5,428 nt of DNA, from contig JAOZMV010000117.1 of assembly GCA_029934095.1 (NCBI GenBank), forward strand, positions 1-5,428, written 5' to 3'. The position numbers and the translations under genes are program-made. The notes below the pieces were generated by a model. It searched no databases, was not told the origin of the DNA, and worked only from the letters and a program-made list of their open reading frames with translations. The DNA is from Desulfuromusa sp. (GTDB lineage Bacteria; Desulfobacterota; Desulfuromonadia; Desulfuromonadales; Geopsychrobacteraceae). This document shows positions 1 through 5,428 of the stretch, piece after piece (within the stretch, counting starts at the first letter, position 1; each line of letters begins with the position of its first letter).

Positions 1-42
1 ACATGGGCCAAGACCGAAAGCTTGAACCTGTCATGGTGCATG

Positions 43-70
43 ATTATGATACAGTTTATATACTCGTCAA
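43..70 (-). promoter_or_regulatory. Candidate sigma70 promoter for a gene off the left edge
   Basis: Read on the minus strand, TTGACG (plus 65-70) and CATAAT (plus 43-48) each match the -35 and -10 consensus at five of six bases, with a 16-bp AT-rich spacer. The predicted transcription start falls near position 36. It lies beyond the autotransporter stop and the inverted repeat, so it would drive a separate leftward gene. No start codon with a convincing ribosome binding site can be chosen within positions 1-36. This is sequence matching only, and chance matches in AT-rich spacers are common. Confidence 0.35.
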
Positions 71-126
71 CATCTCCAGGGGGGTTGTAGAGCCACTAAA
101 AGTACCTCCCTTCTCATAGAGTTATG

Positions 127-154
127 CGTAACCTCCAAAGCTAGAGAGGTTACG
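127..154 (-). terminator. 9-bp perfect inverted repeat downstream of the autotransporter stop
   Basis: CGTAACCTC (127-135) pairs perfectly with GAGGTTACG (146-154) across a 10-nt loop, 25 bp beyond the stop codon in the direction of transcription. The position suits a transcript 3' end hairpin. However, no T-run follows the stem on either strand, so it is not a textbook intrinsic terminator. It could stabilise the 3' end, assist Rho-dependent termination, or be a binding site for a dimeric regulator of the gene to the left. Confidence 0.4.
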
Positions 155-179
155 AAGGTTCTAACACGTGTCCTTTCAG

Positions 180-1016
180 CTAGAAGGAGAGAGAGAGTTT
201 GATCCCTGCAGCATACGACACACTGTGGTCCGATAACTGGCCCGTACAGTTGAGGCGCACGTTGAACCCGTCCTTGGCCATTAAGTCTACGCCCAGCTCG
301 AGGTCAGCGTAGGTTTTGTCGCTCTTAACTTCGATATCAAACGGTGCCACACCATCCGGTGCACCCTGCAGGGTGGCGCTTACCTCATGCTTGTTGCCGG
401 TCAGAAATTGCGTAATCCCGGCACGCACATAGGGACGCATCACTGTGCCATTGTCGAAGATTGTTTCAGCGCCGATTTCGACTCTCGGTTGTATAGTCAC
501 AAAGGTATCGCTTTCTCCCGAAACAACCAGGTTGGCAGCGCCGGCACCTTTTTCGGTAAAGCTTTTACGATCCACATAGCCAATGCCCTGATCCACAAGC
601 AGACGAATGTAGCGGTTCTCGGTTGGCCTGAAATCGTGGCTGACGCGACCATGAAACACACTAAAGTACACATCCTGATCGCTGTTGGCCCGCACGTTCT
701 GCGCTGGCAGATCCACATCTCGATCGGTGTCGTACGAGCTGTAGCCAGCGCTGATGGAACCCGAGAACATGGTAGCGTCAAACCGGCGTTTGAGGATGAT
801 ACCCCCCTCAAACTGTGAGCCGTCGCTACTGGCATGAGACGAGTCCAGATCCAGATCCCGGTAGGAAAGGGCAAATCCAAGGTGGGTATCAGTCGCCATT
901 TCCTTTTGCATACCGGCGGCAACAGTCACTGCGTTGAGCTTATAACCGGGGTTCTTGGAATAGCTATCCTGATCGAAATAGCTCCCCTCGATGCTCACCC
1001 AGGAACATTCACCCTC
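180..1016 (-). other. Autotransporter outer-membrane beta-barrel (translocator) domain
   Basis: This covers visible residues about 1471-1748. It starts at ECSWVSIEGSYFDQD (Glu of ECSW is residue 1473) and runs to the C-terminus, about 278 residues, which matches the usual size of a 12-strand monomeric autotransporter barrel. Amphipathic strands alternate with polar loops, for example SVSAGY-like strands, VYFSVFHGRVSHDF, RLLVDQGIGYV and MRPYVRAGITQF. The last strand reads SYAAGIKLSLSF: alternating hydrophobic residues with a terminal Phe, the classical outer-membrane protein signature recognised by BamA. A single Cys (residue 1727, in LNCTG) sits in the penultimate strand region. The size excludes the short trimeric (YadA-type) anchor. 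Confidence 0.93.
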
Positions 1017-4000
1017 CCGGATAAACCGCTGGCTACCTTCACACTGGCGGCAGCTGTGCATGGCGTCGTTGAAAATCAGACTTCCAGATACCGTTTCGGC
1101 GACAAGGTTCCCTTGCAATTCGGGGATCAGGTGCTCGTAAGCAGAATTAAGACTCGGATCGTCTGGCAGCGCCACGAGCACTGCCGCAATCGGAGCAAAG
1201 CTTTCTGATCCGCCAGCACTCTGAATGGCGTTGATATGTTCTGCTACGCGCCGTGTATTTCGCCTCAGGGCATTCTCACGGTCGGGGCTGAAATCCACCT
1301 CGGAGTGAACCGCTACATCGTGTGGATTGAGTTGTACCAAGCCATAGCTGACCACCGCTGTTGTGGCGGGAGCAACTAAATTCAGGCTATTGCTCGAGGC
1401 ACCGGCCATGGCAGACACTGCGACATGATCATAGCTGCCGGGTTTGGCGTAGCTGATGTTCATCGGGTTGGCCACGATCTCTCCGGCTAATTCCGCAGCG
1501 CCACTGAGGGTCAGTCGATCAGCCATGACATGCGCAAGATCGACATCGATAGCCAGTGTCCCCTCTGGAGTCTGTGCATAGTTGCCTATCAGGTTAGTTC
1601 TTTGCACCCGGTCACGTCCCCCTGGCGAGAGGGTGCCGGCGTTGCTCAACGTGTTGCCAGTGCCGAGACCGATGTTTGTGCCGGAAGTGAAAATAGCACC
1701 CGCGTGATTATTGAAGCGGTTGGCCCCCGCCCTGAGATCGACATTTCCAGTGATCACACCATAGTTGTCGACCCGTTCGCTCCCGCTTCCTCCGAGCAGC
1801 GCCATGCCCTGGATTCCATCGAGAGTCTGCAGCATAGCGTGATTGACCATAATGTTGTCGGAGCCGCCGTCGATATGAACTCCCACTCCGGACCCGGAAC
1901 CTCCCAAAACCGTTTCGCCATTGAGAAGCAGGGAAATGTTCCCGTTTGCAGCACCGGAACTACCGGTACTTTGAACAAAAATTCCAGTTGCGTCAGTTCC
2001 CGAGCTGATCACATTATCGAAAAGAGTGACTGCAACATCGCCGCCATGGCCATTACCACCGGCACTGCCGGCAAACATGGTATCGACTGCCCCACCGCCG
2101 CCGCCAACACTCTGCACAAAAACACCGATAGAACGATCACCGGTCACGACAACATCACCCTTTTGCTCGAAAATGATATCACCACCATTGCCACTGTTAT
2201 CCGTATTCAGGGTCAGGGTAATCCCACTTTCATCCAAATCAGAAAAAATGGCTCCGCCACCACCACCGATAGACTGGGCCATAATGCCGTGCGACAATTT
2301 GCCTTCAGTAAAAATCGATCCTTCATTGGAGACAAAGACATGACCGCCATCACCGGAAGAATCGCCGCTGGCTCCAATGCTGATGGCCAGGCGATTGAGA
2401 CCGGTCAAATTCAGCTGACCGCCACCACCGCCAATGCTCTGAATGATCAAACCCGGGGAAAAATCCCCAGCAGTGTTCAAATCACCGGCATAGGTCAGGT
2501 TTATATCGCCGCCATCATTGTCATCACTTAAATCAGAGCCCAGCATCACCGCTGTCGTGACTGTCCCGGTTGGCACTGAGGCCAGGGTCATGGGAGCTAC
2601 TTCTCTCACGGCAGGGAGAGACCTTGGAGCGGCCATCACCTCTGCTGTCGCCTCGGGGAGAGGCACTCTATGGACGTTAACGATCAAGTTACCACCGCCG
2701 CCGCCGACAGACTGAACACCAACGCCTGGAGACTGATGACCGATCGTACCGACATTCCCATCCCGGGTCAGGTTAATATCGCCGCCATCATTGTTGGAAG
2801 ACTTCGCACCACCCAGAGCGAGAACGAGGTCAACATCCGCTGCTGAATCCGTGACAATTTCAGCTTGCCCGTTACCACCGCCACCACCTATAGATTGTGC
2901 CAACGATGCATAGGAGGTTGCTCCAGAAGTATACAGATCACCTGAATGGCTGGCATCAATAACGCTGCCAGTTGCATCTTCGATTGCGGTTGTTCCGAGC
3001 TCGATGGTTTGAGTAATAAAAGCGACAGCTTTTTCAACAATACCGCTGTTATCCGGCAATTCAAAGCCATCATCACCGAGTTCAACCGCCTGCTGGCTGA
3101 CATCAAGGAAGAGATCGACATTGCCACCGCCACCATTCACGGACTGTGCGAACTGAGCCTGACTATTTGCACCGAGCATAACAATATCACCAGCAGTATT
3201 AATCGTCACCGTGCCCGCCGTACCCTTGGAGCCATCACGGCCACCGAGCAGAGTTGAGATGGTGTAGTCAGCTGCCATCCATGCCGGGTTGGTGATCGAG
3301 CTACCGACATTACCACCGCCACCGCCTACGCTTTGAGCAAAGATACCGTACGAATCATCGCCATGCGCCGTGATGGAACCCGTATGGTCGACAAGGACGT
3401 TGCCGCTATCCGCGCCATCGCCGCCATTACCGCCCATACCGATATTCATTAAAGAGGCCTGTAGATTGCTTTTTGGGTTGGTGAGGAGATTGCGGGAAAG
3501 GGTGCTGGAAAAACCACCGTCACCACCACCTCCGCCGACACTTTGTGTGTAGATACCGTAGGATCTGTCAGCGAAAACCTCAATGCTACCGCTATTAATT
3601 ACAGTGACATCGTCGGAGGTATTACCGCTGCCACCGAATCCGCCGACAGAAATCGTGCTGGTTTTATTCGTCGAATCCTGAGTCGAAGTCGCTCCTTGCG
3701 AAAAGTCACCGGCAATACTCATACCACCGCTGCCACCACCACCACCGACAGACTGTGCCACGATACCGTGCGCTTTGTAGCCGTAAGTTGCGATCTCACC
3801 ACTATTTGTAACGATAACCTCGCCACCGGTACCTCCTTCACCCCCAGCTCCGCCCAGACTGAAGGCAACTGAGTGGGAAGACGACTTAGCCGGCAGTCCA
3901 GCGGATCGATTCGAAGTCATTGTGGTGCTGCCAGTACCACCGCCACCGCCGATACTCATGGCTGAAATACCGTGCGAGTAATTCCCAACCGTAATAATTT

Positions 4001-5428
4001 TTCCGGAATCGTTACCCCCATCCGTCATATTGGAAACTGACACATCGCCCCCAGCAGCGCCCGTACCACCGGAACCGCCGATACCCAGGGAAATTTTATT
4101 CCCCGCCCCGGCGCCAGAGACTGAACCGGTCACCACGTTATTTGCATTTCCGCCACCGCCGCCGATGGATTGCGCGAAGATCCCGATAGAGTTTTCCAAA
4201 TTGGTTCCAATACCACCGCTATTGGTCACTGTTACAGCGTTAGAAATCGCACCATCGCCGCCATCACCACCCACAGATACGGAGATCTGTGTGGCTTTAT
4301 CGGCATCGGAATTATAGATTGTATTGATCACCATGCCCGCATTACCGCCGCCGCCGCCAAGGCTTTGTGCCAGCACTCCATGCGAATTTTCCCCGTCAGT
4401 AATGACAACACCGCTGTTGTTCACAGTGACCACACCGCCCGACATGCCAGTACCGCCCGTGCCACCGACGGAAATCAACGCGCCGCTACCCTTCGATTGT
4501 AGACCTCCAGATTTCACTGCACCGCCCGTGCCACCGCCACCGCCGACGGATTGAGCTAAAATACCAATAGAATTTGTATTATTGGTGCGCACATCGGCAC
4601 TACTGGTCACAGCGACTTCACCACCAATTCCACCTTCACCACCGCTGCCGCCAATGGAAAGGGCAGCTGTTGCTGCTTTAACCGCGTACCCTGAAGCACT
4701 GCCTGCATTACCGCCACCGCCACCAATACTTTGTGCGAAAATCGCATGCGCATTTTCACCGTCCGTGCTTACCCAGTCTTCGGCGGTCAGGGAGACATTA
4801 CCTCCCGCTCCGCCCACGCCGCCTTCGAGTCCGATTGAGACACTGGCCGCACGAGCCGGAGTGTTACCATCTTCCGGAGTGGCCAGGGAAACCGTAGTCG
4901 TTGAGCTATTGCCACCACCGTTACCGATGGACTGAGCGAGGAGTCCGAAAGAACCGGTACCGCGCGTGACAACTGAGCCTTTGGAGGAGAGGGTGACAGC
5001 GTCACCGCTGCCGCCGGTGCCGCCGCGACGTCCGAGCGTAATGCCGACTTTGCCCCCATCGGTTTTGGAGTAGGCGAGATCCAGACCGACGTTACCACCG
5101 CCGCCACCAATCGATTGGGACAGGACACCATAAGAATTATCCCCCATCGTCTCGAGAGAACCGTCATGGCTCACATCGACGCTGCTGCCGTTGCCACCAT
5201 CTCCGGGGGCGCCACCGATGGCCAGATTAAAGCCTTTATTCTTATCGCTCTTACCTTGATAAGTAACAGCAAGATTCAAACTGGCGTTACCACCACCGCC
5301 GCCAATCGATTGACCCATGATGCCATGACTGTTCTTCTGCGTAGTAACGATATCGCCATGACTGTCCACACTAGCGGCTCCGCCGTGACCAGCTTCGCCA
5401 CCAGCGCCACCGATCGCGATCTGCGCCG
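180..5428 (-). CDS. Giant Gly-rich repeat autotransporter (type Va secretion), 5'-truncated by the window edge
   Basis: The frame is open from the right edge to a TAG stop at 180-182, giving 1748 complete visible residues; the true N-terminus, signal peptide and promoter lie beyond 5428. A GTG at 5367-5369 could be taken as a start, but the 19 codons before it are in frame and continue the repeat pattern (IGGAGGEAGHGG), so it is an internal Val. Visible residues 1-1160 are tandem repeats with AQS(I/V)GGGGG boxes. Residues 1161-1458 are a non-repetitive passenger stem and linker, and about 1470-1748 form an outer-membrane barrel ending ...SLSF. The family role is known: the barrel inserts through the BAM machinery and the passenger is exported to the cell surface, usually as an adhesin, biofilm factor or similar. 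No protease or lipase catalytic motif is visible, so a surface adhesin or structural role is inferred. The ligand, and whether the passenger is cleaved, cannot be told from the sequence. The autotransporter call is very secure; the specific function is unknown. Confidence 0.96.
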   Translation of the reverse strand, partial: AQIAIGGAGGEAGHGGAASVDSHGDIVTTQKNSHGIMGQSIGGGGGNASLNLAVTYQGKSDKNKGFNLAIGGAPGDGGNGSSVDVSHDGSLETMGDNSYGVLSQSIGGGGGNVGLDLAYSKTDGGKVGITLGRRGGTGGSGDAVTLSSKGSVVTRGTGSFGLLAQSIGNGGGNSSTTTVSLATPEDGNTPARAASVSIGLEGGVGGAGGNVSLTAEDWVSTDGENAHAIFAQSIGGGGGNAGSASGYAVKAATAALSIGGSGGEGGIGGEVAVTSSADVRTNNTNSIGILAQSVGGGGGTGGAVKSGGLQSKGSGALISVGGTGGTGMSGGVVTVNNSGVVITDGENSHGVLAQSLGGGGGNAGMVINTIYNSDADKATQISVSVGGDGGDGAISNAVTVTNSGGIGTNLENSIGIFAQSIGGGGGNANNVVTGSVSGAGAGNKISLGIGGSGGTGAAGGDVSVSNMTDGGNDSGKIITVGNYSHGISAMSIGGGGGTGSTTMTSNRSAGLPAKSSSHSVAFSLGGAGGEGGTGGEVIVTNSGEIATYGYKAHGIVAQSVGGGGGSGGMSIAGDFSQGATSTQDSTNKTSTISVGGFGGSGNTSDDVTVINSGSIEVFADRSYGIYTQSVGGGGGDGGFSSTLSRNLLTNPKSNLQASLMNIGMGGNGGDGADSGNVLVDHTGSITAHGDDSYGIFAQSVGGGGGNVGSSITNPAWMAADYTISTLLGGRDGSKGTAGTVTINTAGDIVMLGANSQAQFAQSVNGGGGNVDLFLDVSQQAVELGDDGFELPDNSGIVEKAVAFITQTIELGTTAIEDATGSVIDASHSGDLYTSGATSYASLAQSIGGGGGNGQAEIVTDSAADVDLVLALGGAKSSNNDGGDINLTRDGNVGTIGHQSPGVGVQSVGGGGGNLIVNVHRVPLPEATAEVMAAPRSLPAVREVAPMTLASVPTGTVTTAVMLGSDLSDDNDGGDINLTYAGDLNTAGDFSPGLIIQSIGGGGGQLNLTGLNRLAISIGASGDSSGDGGHVFVSNEGSIFTEGKLSHGIMAQSIGGGGGAIFSDLDESGITLTLNTDNSGNGGDIIFEQKGDVVVTGDRSIGVFVQSVGGGGGAVDTMFAGSAGGNGHGGDVAVTLFDNVISSGTDATGIFVQSTGSSGAANGNISLLLNGETVLGGSGSGVGVHIDGGSDNIMVNHAMLQTLDGIQGMALLGGSGSERVDNYGVITGNVDLRAGANRFNNHAGAIFTSGTNIGLGTGNTLSNAGTLSPGGRDRVQRTNLIGNYAQTPEGTLAIDVDLAHVMADRLTLSGAAELAGEIVANPMNISYAKPGSYDHVAVSAMAGASSNSLNLVAPATTAVVSYGLVQLNPHDVAVHSEVDFSPDRENALRRNTRRVAEHINAIQSAGGSESFAPIAAVLVALPDDPSLNSAYEHLIPELQGNLVAETVSGSLIFNDAMHSCRQCEGSQRFIREGECSWVSIEGSYFDQDSYSKNPGYKLNAVTVAAGMQKEMATDTHLGFALSYRDLDLDSSHASSDGSQFEGGIILKRRFDATMFSGSISAGYSSYDTDRDVDLPAQNVRANSDQDVYFSVFHGRVSHDFRPTENRYIRLLVDQGIGYVDRKSFTEKGAGAANLVVSGESDTFVTIQPRVEIGAETIFDNGTVMRPYVRAGITQFLTGNKHEVSATLQGAPDGVAPFDIEVKSDKTYADLELGVDLMAKDGFNVRLNCTGQLSDHSVSYAAGIKLSLSF
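1053..1946 (-). other. C-terminal passenger stem (autochaperone-like) and alpha-helical linker
   Basis: This covers visible residues 1161-1458. After the last decayed box the periodic Gly5 pattern stops and the sequence becomes Asn/Gly-turn-rich beta-helix-like text (NNHAGAIFTSG, NTLSNAGTLSPGG). The SPGG motif begins at residue 1267 (nt 1626-1628). It is followed by a GNYAQTPEGTLAIDVD stretch and a DRL triplet whose Asp is residue 1303. The order SPGG, then Q-x-x-x-G-x-L-x-x-D-x-D, then DRLxxxGxAxLxG is characteristic of the last passenger rungs before the barrel in classical autotransporters, where they aid passenger folding. From about residue 1380 a charged, probably helical segment begins (RENALRRNTRRVAEHI), then a LPDDPSLNSAYEHLIPE stretch resembling the conserved pre-barrel linker that threads the pore. 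Domain limits are approximate. Confidence 0.8.
2493..2794 (-). repeat. Near-identical 29-bp direct repeat pair (2493-2521 and 2766-2794)
   Basis: The two 29-bp copies differ at a single base and are 273 bp (91 codons) apart, exactly the spacing between the Gly5 boxes at 2688 and 2415. Both encode the NDGGDINLT motif that replaces the usual GGxGGxGG turn in these units. Other units of the array are similar in protein but, as far as I can see, much more diverged in DNA. The pair therefore looks like the trace of a relatively recent unit duplication or gene conversion. Confidence 0.8.
2565..2672 (-). other. Pro/Ala-rich insertion inside the repeat array
   Basis: The unit between the boxes at 2688 and 2415 is the longest in the array (91 residues). 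Directly after its Gly5 box it carries 36 residues beginning HRVPLPEATAEV and ending ASVPTG. These contain six prolines, several Ala, Val and Glu and only one Gly, unlike every other unit. Pro/Ala/Val-rich text suggests an extended, flexible or externally exposed loop. The frame is kept, so this is an in-frame insertion or a diverged loop. No enzymatic motif is visible. Confidence 0.6.
2955..3098 (-). other. Helix-like insertion inside the repeat array
   Basis: Between the boxes at 3120 and 2871 the spacing rises to 83 residues, and the usual second Gly-rich turn is absent. In its place are about 48 residues low in Gly: an acidic stretch (ELGDDGFELPDNSG), then a segment with hydrophobic residues at i, i+3/4 spacing (VEKAVAFITQTIELGTTAIED). 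That pattern fits an amphipathic alpha-helix protruding from the stalk. The preceding box is also one of the two degenerate ones (VNGGGG). The function is unknown; it could be a small presented subdomain or a degenerated repeat. Confidence 0.6.

Larger units (their letters stand above)
1947..5428 (-). repeat. Passenger repeat array: 17 AQSIGGGGG-type boxes plus one decayed copy
   Basis: In-frame QS(I/V/L)GGGGGx boxes (nine residues, 27 nt) lie at plus-strand coordinates starting 5286, 5091, 4908, 4707, 4527, 4341, 4146, 3933, 3729, 3519, 3309, 3120, 2871, 2688, 2415, 2250 and 2088, with a decayed form (QSTGSSGAA) at 1947. Successive spacings are 65, 61, 67, 60, 62, 65, 71, 68, 70, 70, 63, 83, 61, 91, 55, 54 and 47 residues. 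Each unit reads roughly V-x-V-x-x-x-G-x-I-x-T-x-G-x-x-S-x-G-I-x-A-Q-S-I-G5, followed by a variable stretch and usually a second turn of the type IGGxGGxGGxGG. Departures are GNGGG at 4908, NGGGG at 3120 and MSIGGGGG at 3933. No cysteine occurs in the array. Alternating hydrophobic residues with Gly turns suggest a beta-solenoid or beta-roll stalk; that fold is inferred. The array continues past the right edge. Confidence 0.95.

Noticed and set aside
1..41. Short minus-strand ATG-started frames (ATG at 39-41 and 32-34) running off the left edge
   Set aside because: At most 13 codons are visible, with no convincing ribosome binding site and no way to choose between the two frames.
59..64. Plus-strand TATACT as a -10 element driving antisense transcription into the gene
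   Set aside because: No -35-like hexamer lies 16-18 bp upstream, and the plus strand has no supported gene downstream.
497..922. A minus-strand open frame in a different register within the barrel region
   Set aside because: It overlaps the barrel coding frame, whose amphipathic strands and correct length are convincing. The alternative frame shows no domain.
180..1016. Trimeric (YadA-type) autotransporter anchor
   Set aside because: The barrel is about 278 residues with an upstream autochaperone-like stem, the monomeric type. YadA anchors are under 100 residues with a coiled-coil neck.
1530..2531. A 333-codon plus-strand open frame antisense to the repeats
   Set aside because: Its protein has no recognisable family and is the antisense reading of Gly/Asn/Ser-rich codons. 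The minus frame has clear repeat and domain structure through the same bases.
4030..4935. Several plus-strand open frames with runs of prolines (PPPPP)
   Set aside because: The proline runs are the antisense of the GGN boxes and recur at exactly those positions, so they are artefacts of the repeat array.
5398..5405. An octamer matching the E. coli Chi sequence on the minus strand
   Set aside because: It is explained by the Gly/Ala codons of the repeat, is a single occurrence, and the host is unknown.
1947..5428. CRISPR-like regularly spaced repeats
   Set aside because: Spacing is always a multiple of three but varies from 141 to 273 bp, the repeats differ in DNA sequence, and the whole stretch is one open frame.
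1947..5428. RTX calcium-binding nonapeptides or a mycobacterial PE_PGRS protein
   Set aside because: The glycine boxes lack the GGxGxDxUx pattern of RTX repeats. The outer-membrane barrel with terminal Phe excludes PE_PGRS.

Overview
The window is almost entirely one very large minus-strand gene, cut by the right edge. It encodes a monomeric (type Va) autotransporter: a long Gly-rich repetitive passenger, a non-repetitive C-terminal passenger stem, a short helical linker and a C-terminal outer-membrane beta-barrel of about 280 residues ending in Phe. The source is therefore a Gram-negative, outer-membrane-bearing bacterium. Family resemblance suggests a proteobacterium, and base composition is moderately GC-rich by eye. 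I cannot name a genus.

Layout, in the direction of transcription (right to left). Positions 5428 to 1947 hold a tandem array of degenerate repeats of about 54-91 residues, each carrying a box of the form xSxGixAQS(I/V)GGGGG and usually a second Gly-rich turn. Fifteen boxes have five consecutive glycines, two more have a single Gly-to-Asn change, and one at the C-terminal end has decayed. Two repeats carry atypical insertions, one helix-like and one Pro/Ala-rich. Two neighbouring repeats share a nearly identical 29-bp segment. Positions 1946 to about 1053 encode the non-repeated passenger stem, including an SPGG...DRL region typical of the stem/autochaperone, followed by a helical linker. Positions 1052 to 180 encode a CxxC motif and the barrel, ending at a TAG stop (180-182).

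Positions 1-179 are intergenic. They hold a 9-bp perfect inverted repeat 25 bp beyond the stop and, further left, a plausible sigma70-type promoter on the same strand that would serve a gene lying off the left edge.

No second gene, RNA gene, mobile element or CRISPR array is supported. The many other open frames are shadows of the Gly-codon-rich gene: read antisense, GGN codons become Pro, Thr and Ala codons. The gene type is recognisable, so I do not see a new multi-gene system. The points of interest are the repeat architecture, the inserts, the cysteine pattern and the unknown ligand.
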